A stretch of 64,000 nt of DNA, taken from NCBI RefSeq assembly GCF_031157355.1, contig NZ_JAVIFT010000009.1:1-64000 (forward strand), in the 5' to 3' direction. Below, in pieces: positions 37,153 through 45,564 of this stretch. The notes under the pieces were generated by a model. The model was not told where the DNA came from. It was given only the letters and a program-made list of their open reading frames with translations, and searched no databases. The position numbers and the translations under genes were made by a program. Numbering within the stretch: position 1 is the stretch's first letter; the number at the start of each line of letters is the position of its first letter. This DNA is from Hyphomicrobium sp. LHD-15 (GTDB lineage Bacteria > Pseudomonadota > Alphaproteobacteria > Rhizobiales > Hyphomicrobiaceae).

Positions 37153-37395
37153 GTGCGCACACTCGCTCTTGCTTTTTGCGGGCGCCTTGGCAGGCGAGCC
37201 CCGGTTAAGCTGCGGGGCGCATGTGCTGTTCCCATATCGCCGACGACGGGTCGTGTGCTGCCCAGATGCACTGCTCAGGTTGTCGCAAAGACCAGTAGTT
37301 GCGCGGCTGAAACCGGCTTAACTGAGACTTGCCGCATCGGACATCGCGGCGTGTCGAGCCCCCATCACAGCTCGACACCAAGCTTGGAGATGGGC

Positions 37396-37926
37396 CTAGT
37401 CTGCGGGAATGATGGCGCCCAAGGGGCCGACAAATTCGAGATAACTTTTGGTGAAGGGCGGCGCGACCGACGTTAGTACGGGTTTATCGTGCTCGGCAGC
37501 ACACACGAACGCGGCGATGAGACCTCCGCCCTCGGCCTCGAGTTTTCCGAATTTACTGAGGATGACCAGATCGGCGCCGGAGATGTGATCGAGAATTGCG
37601 GCGCACGATTCAGCCACCCCCGCAGGGTCGAGACAGCAGGCCGTCGAATACGGGCCAAGATCCTGATAGAGGCGGTGGTGAGTGCCTGACACGAGATTCC
37701 GTAGAACAGAACCCCCGCAGGCCTTCGGCAATCCCTCGGTATGTTCTTCGACGAGGCCGACGACGCGGGCGCCGTTCAGGCGCCAGGAATTAGCAAGAAA
37801 CGTTAGATGGTCCTGAATTTTCTCGCTGGAATCTCCTTGGATGCCCGCGATACGCGTTTCGGACGTCCACTTCACGCTTGCGTCCCCTCCGGTCACCCCG
37901 ACATCCCTCCGTCTCATGCTACTCAT
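37396..37926 (-). CDS. DUF2478 family protein (nucleotide-binding, Mo-linked)
   Basis: A product of up to 176 residues with a P-loop-like fold layout: RIAGIQGDSSEKIQDHLTFLANSWRLNGARVVGLVEE, then LSKFGKLEAEGGGLIAAFVCAAEHDKPVLTSVAPPFTKSYLEFVGPLG. The DLVILSKFGK and E-GGGL parts are characteristic of DUF2478. Genes of this family commonly sit near molybdate transport and Mo-cofactor genes, supporting the Mo reading of the locus. Start is uncertain: several ATG and GTG codons lie in the first 18 codons. It diverges from the 38,029 gene across Mo-box-like site B. The 243 bases downstream (37153-37395) show nothing. Confidence 0.75.
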   Translation of the reverse strand: MSSMRRRDVGVTGGDASVKWTSETRIAGIQGDSSEKIQDHLTFLANSWRLNGARVVGLVEEHTEGLPKACGGSVLRNLVSGTHHRLYQDLGPYSTACCLDPAGVAESCAAILDHISGADLVILSKFGKLEAEGGGLIAAFVCAAEHDKPVLTSVAPPFTKSYLEFVGPLGAIIPAD

Positions 37927-37989
37927 GTCAATTTATCACCTCCGAGCTCTCGGCGCACCCCGTGAGACCTTTCGCATTTGCATCGGCTA

Positions 37990-38013
37990 CGTTATATTTT
38001 TATAGATATAGCG
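37990..38013. promoter_or_regulatory. ModE/Mo-box-like inverted repeat B
   Basis: CGTTATAT-N8-ATATAGCG: 24 bp in the same 8-8-8 layout as site A, with one mismatch between halves. It lies in the divergent gap between the DUF2478 gene (64 bases away) and the 38,029 gene (16 bases away), in a short AT-rich patch. It is the best match in the window to the ModE operator form. Confidence 0.65.
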
Positions 38014-38028
38014 CGGCGAGGATACGAG

Positions 38029-38409
38029 ATGGACATCGAAGTGCAAGCCTTAACGACATACAGCGTCGCCGATGATGGGCAAAGCGTGGCGCTCGGCTTG
38101 AAGGATACGGCGGGAAACAACGCCACGCTCCGAATGAAAATCTGTGAACTCGGCAATCTGGTCATGACGCTTCCAAGCGTCATCGAAACGGCGCTGCGAC
38201 GCCGCTATCGCGACGTTTCTCTGCGATACACCTATCCGCTTGGCGCATGGCGGGTCGAAGCGTCGTCGGATCCTGGACATGTCATCGTTACGCTGGGTAC
38301 CGAAGATGGCTTTGGAGTGAGTTTCTCAGTTCCACGGGCGCGTGCCGGTGAGCTCGGGGCAGCGATTTCGTCGTCCGTTCGCCAGAAGACGCACGTTCTC
38401 GCTCATTGA
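38029..38409 (+). CDS. Hypothetical protein next to Mo-box-like site B
   Basis: A 126-residue protein, MDIEVQALTTYSVADDGQSV onward, with alternating beta-strand character and no signal peptide or membrane helix: VALGLKDTAGNNATLRMKICELGNLVMTLPSVIETALRRRY, VIVTLGTEDGFGVSFSVPRARAGELGAAISSS. GAGGA lies upstream of ATG 38029. I do not recognise a family. Its start follows site B so closely that a bound dimer would block transcription or early elongation. Confidence 0.6.
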   Translation: MDIEVQALTTYSVADDGQSVALGLKDTAGNNATLRMKICELGNLVMTLPSVIETALRRRYRDVSLRYTYPLGAWRVEASSDPGHVIVTLGTEDGFGVSFSVPRARAGELGAAISSSVRQKTHVLAH

Positions 38410-38423
38410 TCCGGGGATGGTTT

Positions 38424-38690
38424 GTGCAGACCGGGGATGAGGATTGTCGTGCTCTCTGGGAGTACGTCGTGACAGCCAATGAAGATGATTGGACGATCTC
38501 GCTCATGGGCAATGTCGTCGACGCGTATTACTCGGAACGCGAGGCGTTGCGTTTTGCGATCGAAGCCGCGCGCGATGCTGGTGTTCGTGGTCATCGCGCC
38601 GAGGTTCTGGTTCGTGACCGGGGAAATTGTCTACGCAATGTCTGGATCTTCGGTATCGACCCATTCCCGCCACCCGAATTCACAGATTGA
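38424..38690 (+). CDS. Small hypothetical protein (DUF2188-like)
   Basis: An 88-residue protein if started at GTG 38424 (GGGGATGG just upstream); a TTG at 38406 overlapping the previous stop would give 94. Content such as DDWTISLMGNVVDAYYSEREALRFAIEAARDAGVRGHRAEVLVRD resembles short DUF2188-type proteins with a strand-helix-strand unit. Probably cotranscribed with the 38,029 gene. Its 3' end abuts the decayed TonB-receptor relic. Confidence 0.5.
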   Translation: MQTGDEDCRALWEYVVTANEDDWTISLMGNVVDAYYSEREALRFAIEAARDAGVRGHRAEVLVRDRGNCLRNVWIFGIDPFPPPEFTD

Positions 38691-38723
38691 GATCTGTCCG
38701 AGTATCCGTTGCCTGCCTTCTCT

Positions 38724-38940
38724 GAACGCACGGACGCCAACGCCGAGTGAGATTCCGTCGAACAGATTGCCGTCATCGAACGAATAGTTAGACCAGAGTT
38801 TGAAGCTGTGCTTGGGGAAGAAGGAATTGAACTATGGGCCGATCTCGGCGGGCTGTCCGGCTGTGAACGCCGCCGGTCAGTGGGGCAATCTCAGAAGCGT
38901 GTTCGACGTGTCACGCCGGCGGTAGACGGCAAGATCTCGG
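38724..38940 (-). pseudogene. Relic of a TonB-dependent siderophore receptor
   Basis: Read on the minus strand, 38831-38724 encodes FNSFFPKHSFKLWSNYSFDD and then NLFDGISLGVGVRAF, the late-barrel segment typical of FpvA/FhuE-type receptors. Directly upstream in frame, AAFTAGQPAEIGP ends in TAG (38834-38832) and is preceded by TGA (38879-38877), so the frame is broken. Further up, LAVYRRRD is receptor-like. Nothing of the last barrel strands follows 38724. It is a truncated, decayed gene distinct from the intact receptor at 29,336-31,747. Confidence 0.65.
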
Positions 38941-39755
38941 CTTGCGTGGTGGGCACCGTGCGAGCCCAAATCAACAACGGCTCCCTGTCGAGCGACGCGG
39001 ACACCGTACGGTGCTGCCAACAGCTCCTCTAGAGGGCAACGAGAATTCTAGCGGATCTCAACACCGCCGTCCCCGGAATGAACAGTGCCGTTCTGCTCGA
39101 TCTCGATCGTCAGCCGATATCGGTGGCAATGGGCGGCAAAGAGGACGTGCCGTGCAGTCCCTAAGATGGCTCCGCCGATACTCCTTGCATCGGCTAATAG
39201 CACGTGCGAAAAAACGCCATCATCTCCGTACCGATACTGAACATTTCATAGTTATTGAACTTCCGAACATCGACGTTTCGCGCATTAACTCTGGATTAAA
39301 AGTAGCTGTAAGCTCCAGGCGCGCTCACTCGTAGGTTCTCCTCTGCGCGCTTGATGACGGCTAGGAGTTTCCCATGGAAGCTCGAACCATACATGGCTGT
39401 GCTGCTCTTACCGGAGGCTTGCCGCTGTGCGCGGCGGGCATTGAGCCGAGTTGGGTACCACGCAATGTGCGTCTGCCGAGTCCGACGCTTGTAGGTCTGC
39501 GCAGTCCGCTCAGCGGCCACGCCAGGACGCGCCGGTTCGATCTCTCAAAGTGCTGCGCCGCTATGAGGCGAGGCGCAGGTCGGCCTTCTGGTGCCTCACC
39601 GAGAATAAAGACACGCTGACTTTTGAGTTCCGGGCCACGCTCAATGGAGCGCGATCCGGAGTAGAGAAGCTTGGCATCGCGAAGTAGGTGCCGGCATTTT
39701 CGTCTGAGTGCAGGGCCGGGAGACCGCTCGGCTCTGGAGCCACACGAGGCTGCAC
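38941..39755. other. Decayed region without a convincing gene
   Basis: About 815 bases carry only short, overlapping open frames on both strands without motifs, ribosome-binding sites or consistent codon use. One plus-strand stretch near 39050-39165 (AVPGMNSAVLLDLDRQPIS) looks protein-like but stops after some 35 codons. With the adjacent receptor relic it appears to be gene debris. Confidence 0.5.
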
Positions 39756-42035
39756 ATGAGTACGCAAGCCGATTCAAAACCCGTAAAGTCTCCTCGGGCC
39801 TCCTCGCCATTCTGGTTCGGGCAAGATGCGATCGAATACTGGGTCGATGCCTGGCAGCGCAGCATTCTCACCCTGGACGTGATGCGGGAGCGAACGGCTC
39901 GCTACGAAGAGCATGCCGCAAAAATTGCGCCTCATGTTCTTAAGTTCGAGTGCGAGCTCATAATGGATGGGCGTGAGCTGAAGCGGCCGGTGAATTACGT
40001 TCTCGCCCGCATAAAGCCGCCGAAAGACATCGTCCTCGATGAGAAGAAGCGCCCGTTCGTCGTCGTAGATCCTCGGGCTGGTCACGGCCCTGGGATCGGA
40101 GGATTCAAGCCCGAGAGCGAGATTGGGGTCGCCTTCAAAACCGGACATCCCTGCTACTTCATCGGCTTTCTGCCTACGCCGATGCCGGGTCAGACGATCG
40201 AGGATGTCGCGCACGCTGAAGCTGCGTTTCTCGAGCGAGTTATTGCGTTGCATCCCGCCGCCGAAGGAAAGCCCGCCGTCATTGGAAATTGCCAGGCAGG
40301 CTGGGCGGTCATGCTGCTCGCGGCCCTTCGGCCGGAGCTTTTCGGCCCGATCATCGTTGCGGGATCGCCACTGTCCTATTGGTCCGGCGTACGGGGCGCA
40401 AATCCCATGCGGTACACGGGCGGTCTGCTGGGAGGCAGTTGGCTGACTGCGTTTGCCGGTGATCTCGGCAAAGGCAAGTTCGACGGTGCCTGGCTCGTCT
40501 CGAACTTCGAGAACCTCAACCCCGCCAACACGCTTTGGGCGAAGCAATACAATCTGTACGGAAACGTAGACAAAGAAGGGCCGCGCTATCTCGAATTCGA
40601 GCAATGGTGGGGCGGGCACGTGCTGCTTAACGCCGAAGAAATGCAATTTATCGCCGATGAGCTGTTCATCGGAAACAAGCTCGCCGGTGGACGCTTGATG
40701 ACGAGCGACGGCACGCAGATCGACCTCAAGAATATTACGTCGCCGATCCTCGTGTTCTGCTCAAAGGCCGACAACATCACGCCGCCGCAGCAGGCCCTCG
40801 ATTGGATTCTCGACCTGTATGGGTCCGTGGAGGATATCCGAGCCTACGGGCAAACGATCGTCTACGCCATTCACGAGTCCATCGGTCATCTCGGGATTTT
40901 CGTCTCCGGTTCCGTGGCGAAAAAGGAGCATGAGGAATTCGCGACGAACATCGACCTCATCGACGTTCTGCCGCCCGGTCTGTACGAGGCTGTGATGACG
41001 CGGCGGGGTTCCGAGGAGGCGTCCGACACTCTGATCGGTGGCGACTACCTCGTGCGCTTCGAAGCTCGAACGCTGGACGACATCCGTGCGCTTGGTGGAA
41101 ACGATGACGACGACGACCGAAAGTTTGCGACGGTCGCACGCATATCGGACATCAACATCGGACTCTATCGGACGTTTGTTGAACCTTGGGTCCAATCTTT
41201 CACGAGCGACGGGATGGCCCAGGCGATCCGGAGGCTCCATCCTCTGCGTCTCCAATATGACATGTACTCCGCTGCAAATCCGCTCATGAAAACACTGGAG
41301 TGGACCGCGAAGTCTGTGCGGGATGCGCGCCAGCCGGTCTCCAACTCGAATATATTCTGGGAAGCGCAAGGATGGATTGCCGACTATGTGGAGAAATCGC
41401 TCGATACCTATCGCGAAACGCGCGACCTCATGCTCGAGGCGACGTTCCACGCGGTTTATGGGGCGCCGCTGCTGCAAGCCCTGACAGGTGTCACGGCCAA
41501 TGATCTCCGTCGCCGGCCGCCTCTCATGGCCGCCGCGCACTCCGCACTGGTGCAGCAACGGATTTCAGAGATCAAGCGCCGCGCCTCCGAAGGCGGCCCT
41601 CGGGAAGCAGCCTTACGCTCTCTGATCTACATTCGCATGCCGGACGGTGTCGTCGACGAGCGCGGATTTAACTTTCTTCGCACGTTGCGGCGGGAGGCAG
41701 GGCGAAGCTACTCACTGGTCGATTTCAAAAGCCTCCTCCGCGAACAATTCCTACTCCTGCTTCTCGATCAGCGCCGCGCCGTTGAAGCCATGCCTGGAAT
41801 GCTCGCGAAGGATCCTGATCTCGCCCGAAAAATGCTGGCCACGTTGCGCCGCCTGATCGAAGTCGTGGGGTTGCGCAGCGATGAGGCGAAGGCGCGAATG
41901 GCCGAGATCGAACGCCTTTTCGAAGACGGAGCAGCGGATCGTGAACGAGCGGACGATAGCGGACCTAAGCGTCCGCCGCCACCTCCTGTAGCCCGAGCAA
42001 ACTTACAATCAGCGAGGCGGAGCAAGCATCACTAG
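39756..42035 (+). CDS. DUF3141 protein with PhaC-like catalytic triad
   Basis: A 759-residue protein. The central alpha/beta-hydrolase part (about 95-400) has the Cys elbow GNCQAGW (Cys179), SKADNITPP (Asp339) and SIGHLGIFVSG (His378), the same Cys-Asp-His order as polyhydroxyalkanoate synthases. Helical C-terminal parts follow, ending in a Pro/Arg/Lys-rich tail. No function is established for DUF3141; a polyester-synthase, acyltransferase or depolymerase role is possible. ATG 39756 has GAGG seven bases upstream. It leads a run with phosphate acyltransferase, acetate kinase and FabI, which suggests it acts on acyl-CoA. Confidence 0.82.
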   Translation: MSTQADSKPVKSPRASSPFWFGQDAIEYWVDAWQRSILTLDVMRERTARYEEHAAKIAPHVLKFECELIMDGRELKRPVNYVLARIKPPKDIVLDEKKRPFVVVDPRAGHGPGIGGFKPESEIGVAFKTGHPCYFIGFLPTPMPGQTIEDVAHAEAAFLERVIALHPAAEGKPAVIGNCQAGWAVMLLAALRPELFGPIIVAGSPLSYWSGVRGANPMRYTGGLLGGSWLTAFAGDLGKGKFDGAWLVSNFENLNPANTLWAKQYNLYGNVDKEGPRYLEFEQWWGGHVLLNAEEMQFIADELFIGNKLAGGRLMTSDGTQIDLKNITSPILVFCSKADNITPPQQALDWILDLYGSVEDIRAYGQTIVYAIHESIGHLGIFVSGSVAKKEHEEFATNIDLIDVLPPGLYEAVMTRRGSEEASDTLIGGDYLVRFEARTLDDIRALGGNDDDDDRKFATVARISDINIGLYRTFVEPWVQSFTSDGMAQAIRRLHPLRLQYDMYSAANPLMKTLEWTAKSVRDARQPVSNSNIFWEAQGWIADYVEKSLDTYRETRDLMLEATFHAVYGAPLLQALTGVTANDLRRRPPLMAAAHSALVQQRISEIKRRASEGGPREAALRSLIYIRMPDGVVDERGFNFLRTLRREAGRSYSLVDFKSLLREQFLLLLLDQRRAVEAMPGMLAKDPDLARKMLATLRRLIEVVGLRSDEAKARMAEIERLFEDGAADRERADDSGPKRPPPPPVARANLQSARRSKHH

Positions 42036-42074
42036 ATGACGGCCCGCGTGGCCCAAGCAATGGGAGAGCGATCG

Positions 42075-42503
42075 ATGGCGACACTTCTACGTCCGACAGA
42101 TCTGAACGAAATCTCCTCGGATGCCGAGGTCCAGAAGATGGATGAGGAGCGGAAGCTCAAGAAGAAGAAAGAGCAAAAGCAACTTGAGCTACGGGATGCG
42201 TTCATGGAGCGCGACATTCATCCCGAGGTGTTCGATCGCATCAATCACGCGGTGAGCGTCGCCGCAAAGCAGGGGCAGCACCAGATTCAAGTGATCACGT
42301 TTCCCTGCAGTTATTGCAGCGACGGAGGCCGACGGATCAACATCGCAGATCCCGAGTGGCCGCAAACCTTGGAAGGATTCGCGAAGAGGGCGTTCGAATT
42401 CTTCGACAAGGAGCTGCGGCCGCTCGGGTACAAACTTCACGCCGAGATCATCAGCTTCCCTGGCGGCATGCCCGGCGAAGTCGGACTGTTCCTGAAGTGG
42501 TAA
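42075..42503 (+). CDS. Hypothetical protein in the acyl-phosphate cluster
   Basis: A 142-residue soluble protein. A highly charged coiled region (EVQKMDEERKLKKKKEQKQLELRDAFMERD, about 15-45) precedes a compact domain with VITFPCSYCSDGGRRINIADPEWPQTLEGFAKRAFEFFDKELRPLGYKLHAEIISFPGGMPGEVGLFL. It is conserved in form next to DUF3141 genes, as far as I recall, but has no named function. The ATG at 42075 has GGGAG upstream; an ATG at 42036 is possible. Confidence 0.7.
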   Translation: MATLLRPTDLNEISSDAEVQKMDEERKLKKKKEQKQLELRDAFMERDIHPEVFDRINHAVSVAAKQGQHQIQVITFPCSYCSDGGRRINIADPEWPQTLEGFAKRAFEFFDKELRPLGYKLHAEIISFPGGMPGEVGLFLKW

Positions 42504-42548
42504 GCATGCGCGACTGGCCGCGCTCACGAGTTCGGGAGGACAAGCGCC

Positions 42549-43511
42549 ATGACGAGAAAGGCCACTGTCTCTCAACTCCACCGGCACGAGAAATATGAAC
42601 GGCTCATTGCGGCGACGGCAGGGCTGGCTCCGCTTCCAGCCGCCGTCGCTCATCCATGCGATGAAAACTCGCTACGGGGGGCCGTGGATGCGGGGCGGCA
42701 GAATATGATCGCCCCGATCCTCGTTGGGCCTCGGCAACGTATCATCGAGTTGGCAAAAGACTGCGCTATCGACCTCGGCGGCGTCGAGATCGTCGACTCA
42801 CCTCACAGCATCGCAGCCGCGGAGATGGCGGTCGACCTCGTACGGACAGGCCGGGCGGAGTTGTTGATGAAGGGCAGCCTACATTCGGACGAGCTGTTAG
42901 CCGCCGTTACGAGGCGAGAAGGTGGCCTCCGCACCGGACGGCGCATCAGCCACGTTTTTGTGATGGACGTTCCCACGCATCCGCAGACGCTCTTCATAAC
43001 CGATGCCGCCGTGAATATTGCGCCGGACCTGATGGCGAAGCGCGACATCATCCAGAACGCCATAGACCTCTACACCGCGCTCGGCCTCGGCGTGCCGAAA
43101 GTTGCCGTCCTTTCGGCCGTGGAGACGGTCACGCCGAGCATTCCGTCCACCATCGAGGCGGCTGCGCTTTGTAAAATGGCGGATCGCGGCCAAATCACGG
43201 GAGGGCTCCTGGATGGGCCTCTTGCCTTCGATAATGCGATCAGCATCGAGGCGGCGCGCATAAAGGGTATCAAGTCGCCCGTCGCCGGACAGGCGCAGAT
43301 CCTCGTGGTGCCCGACCTCGAAGCCGGAAACATGCTGGCCAAGAATCTGACGTTTCTGTCGGGAGCAGACGCGGCCGGGATTGTTCTTGGCGCCCGCGTT
43401 CCCGTAGTCCTCACATCGCGCGCCGACAACGTTCGCACGCGCATGGCGTCCTGCGCCGTCGCCATGCTTCTCGCCCATAGCCGCAGAGCGCGGGAACCGA
43501 TACGGGCATGA
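42549..43511 (+). CDS. Phosphate acetyl/butyryltransferase (Pta/Ptb family)
   Basis: A 320-residue enzyme that exchanges acyl-CoA plus phosphate with acyl-phosphate plus CoA. Family marks are MIAPILVGPRQRIIELA, LVRTGRAELLMKGSLHSDELLAAV, RRISHVFVMDVPTHPQTLFITDAAVNIAPDLMAKRDIIQNAIDL, VAVLSAVETVTPSIPSTIEAA and ILVVPDLEAGNMLAKNLTFLSGADAAGIVLGARVPVVLTSRAD. It lacks the N-terminal MaoC domain of the bifunctional hydratase forms. Chain-length preference (acetyl, propionyl, butyryl) cannot be read. GGAGG precedes ATG 42549. The kinase gene follows after three bases. Confidence 0.9.
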   Translation: MTRKATVSQLHRHEKYERLIAATAGLAPLPAAVAHPCDENSLRGAVDAGRQNMIAPILVGPRQRIIELAKDCAIDLGGVEIVDSPHSIAAAEMAVDLVRTGRAELLMKGSLHSDELLAAVTRREGGLRTGRRISHVFVMDVPTHPQTLFITDAAVNIAPDLMAKRDIIQNAIDLYTALGLGVPKVAVLSAVETVTPSIPSTIEAAALCKMADRGQITGGLLDGPLAFDNAISIEAARIKGIKSPVAGQAQILVVPDLEAGNMLAKNLTFLSGADAAGIVLGARVPVVLTSRADNVRTRMASCAVAMLLAHSRRAREPIRA

Positions 43512-43514
43512 GCC

Positions 43515-44732
43515 ATGACCGAGGCAATTCTTGTCATCAACGCGGGCAGCTCGAGCATCAAGTTCCAGCTCTTCGCGGTCGCGCCCGACGATCGTCTGGT
43601 GCGGCGGTTCAAAGGCCAGATCGAGGGGATCGGTACGCGTCCCCGGTTGGTCGCGGTAACATCTAATCGCGAGATCCTCGTCGATGAAACGTGGCCATCG
43701 GTCGATGTTGCCGATCTGCCGGCCGCCCTTGACAAGGTCATTGCATTTTTGCGGCCGCAGATAGGTGGCGAATTGCCGGCCGCAGTCGGACACCGCGTCG
43801 TGCATGGCGGCCCGCACTATGCGTCACCCGTAGCCGTCACATCGCGTGTTCTCGCAGAACTCGAAAAGTTCGTCGCGCTTGCGCCGCTGCATCAACCCAA
43901 CAACCTCGCTCCGATCCGCGCCGTGCTGCAGCGGCGTCCGCATCTGCTGCAGGTGGCCTGCTTCGACACCGCTTTTCACCGGGGCCATCCGGAGGTCGCC
44001 GATTGCTATGCCATTCCGCAAAGCCTTTATGCGGAAGGCGTCCGAAGGTACGGGTTCCACGGGCTTTCTTATGAGTACATCGCTCAGCGTCTCTCCGCCG
44101 TCGCGCCTGACGTTGCAAGCGGCCGTATCGTCGTTGCGCATCTTGGAAGTGGCGCTTCCATGTGCGCCATTTCCAACGGGCAAAGCGTCGAAAGCACAAT
44201 GGGCTTTACGGCAATGGACGGCCTGCCGATGGGGACGCGCCCGGGTCAGCTCGATCCGGGTGTGGTGCTCTATCTTTTGAACGAAAAGGGAATGAGTGCG
44301 GAAGCGATCGAGACGTTTCTCTACAAGGATTGCGGTCTCAAAGGTTTGTCCGGTATCAGCAACGACGTCAGAGAGTTGCTCGCAAGCCCGGATCCGCGAG
44401 CCCAGATGGCTCTGGATTACTTCACCTATCGCATTGCCCTGTTCACGGGAATGCTGGCTGCTGCAATGGGCGGTATCGACGGCTTCGTCTTCACTGCCGG
44501 GATCGGCGAGAACGCTCCCCTCATTCGTGAAGCCGTGATCCGGCGCCTCTCATGGCTCGGCCTAGATGTCTCTACGCAAGCCAACAAGAAGAACGCGCCG
44601 TGCATCTCCCGCAAGGGCGCCCGCGTGCCGTGCTTTGTCATTCCGACCGACGAGGAGTTTATGATCGCGACCCATACGTTGCGCGTGTTGCGTGAACGTA
44701 CGGCGTCCGCCCTTGAGGAGAAACGCGCATGA
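43515..44732 (+). CDS. ackA: Acetate/propionate kinase
   Basis: A 405-residue ASKHA-fold kinase that makes ATP from acyl-phosphate. Marks are ILVINAGSSSIKFQLF, VGHRVVHGGPHY, CFDTAFHRGHPEVADCYAIPQSLYAEGVRRYGFHGLSYEYI, VVAHLGSGASMCAISNGQSVESTMGFTAMDGLPMGTRPGQLDPGV and FVFTAGIGENAPLIREAV. It follows the acyltransferase by three bases and overlaps fabI by four (ATGA), so the three are tightly coupled. Confidence 0.95.
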   Translation: MTEAILVINAGSSSIKFQLFAVAPDDRLVRRFKGQIEGIGTRPRLVAVTSNREILVDETWPSVDVADLPAALDKVIAFLRPQIGGELPAAVGHRVVHGGPHYASPVAVTSRVLAELEKFVALAPLHQPNNLAPIRAVLQRRPHLLQVACFDTAFHRGHPEVADCYAIPQSLYAEGVRRYGFHGLSYEYIAQRLSAVAPDVASGRIVVAHLGSGASMCAISNGQSVESTMGFTAMDGLPMGTRPGQLDPGVVLYLLNEKGMSAEAIETFLYKDCGLKGLSGISNDVRELLASPDPRAQMALDYFTYRIALFTGMLAAAMGGIDGFVFTAGIGENAPLIREAVIRRLSWLGLDVSTQANKKNAPCISRKGARVPCFVIPTDEEFMIATHTLRVLRERTASALEEKRA

Positions 44733-45511
44733 TCGATCTCTCAACGTTGGCGCTTTTGAAAGGCAAAAAAGCGCTGGTAACCGGAATCGCGAACGATCAA
44801 TCAATCGCGTGGGGCTGTGCCAAGGCGTTTCACGCCTTCGGCGCTGATGTCGCAGTCACTTACCTCAACGATAAATCCAGGCGCTTCGTCGAGCCCTTGG
44901 CGAAAGAGGTCCGTGCCTCGATGATGATGCCGCTCGATCTCCAAAAGCCAGGAGAGCTGGAAGCCGTTTTCGACGCCGTGAAGGAGAAGTGGGGCAAACT
45001 GGACATCGTCTTGCATTCCATCGCCTTCGCTCCCAAGGACGATCTTCACGGCCGTGTCGTTGATTGCTCCCGAGATGGTTTTCTGCTCGCTATGGAGCTT
45101 TCCTGCTGGTCCTTCATCCGCATGGCAAAGCTGGCGGAGCCGCTTATGAAAAGCGGCGGTACGCTCTTCACGATGACCTACTATGGATCGCAGATGGTGG
45201 TCGAAAACTACAACATCATGGGACCTGTGAAGGCGGCGTTGGAATCCGCCACCCGCTACCTCGCGGCGGAGCTAGGCCCGCAGAGCATTCGGGTGCACGC
45301 GATTTCTCCCGGCCCGCTCAAGACAAGAGCTGCTTCGGGGATCAGTGAGTTCGACAAGCTGCTGCAAAAGGCCCAAGCGAAAGCGCCGAGCCGTAGCTTG
45401 GTCTCCATCGACGATGTCGGTGTCGCCGTGGCCGTGCTCGCCATGAACGGCGCCAAGCTGATCACCGGAGAGACCCTCTACATCGATGGCGGCTATCACA
45501 TCATCGACTAG
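44729..45511 (+). CDS. fabI: Enoyl-ACP reductase FabI-like SDR
   Basis: A 260-residue SDR with the FabI nucleotide signature GKKALVTGIANDQSIAWGCAKAFHAFGADVAVTY and the catalytic YYGSQMVVENYNIMGPVKAAL (Tyr-x6-Lys). The C-terminus has SLVSIDDVGVAVAVLAMNGAKLITGETLYIDGGYHI. FabI reduces enoyl-ACP with NADH in the last step of the fatty acid cycle. The linkage to acetate kinase suggests a second, specialised copy, perhaps acting on short enoyl-thioesters; the housekeeping fabI would be elsewhere. Confidence 0.9.
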   Translation: MIDLSTLALLKGKKALVTGIANDQSIAWGCAKAFHAFGADVAVTYLNDKSRRFVEPLAKEVRASMMMPLDLQKPGELEAVFDAVKEKWGKLDIVLHSIAFAPKDDLHGRVVDCSRDGFLLAMELSCWSFIRMAKLAEPLMKSGGTLFTMTYYGSQMVVENYNIMGPVKAALESATRYLAAELGPQSIRVHAISPGPLKTRAASGISEFDKLLQKAQAKAPSRSLVSIDDVGVAVAVLAMNGAKLITGETLYIDGGYHIID

Positions 45512-45564
45512 ACAGCCGCCGGGTTTGTCCTCCGATAGTTAGCCAGTAACCGGTGGGACCGCAG

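Noticed and set aside
39361-39810. 149-codon minus-strand frame before the DUF3141 gene
   Set aside because: Overlaps the DUF3141 start region and has random-looking, Arg-rich content.
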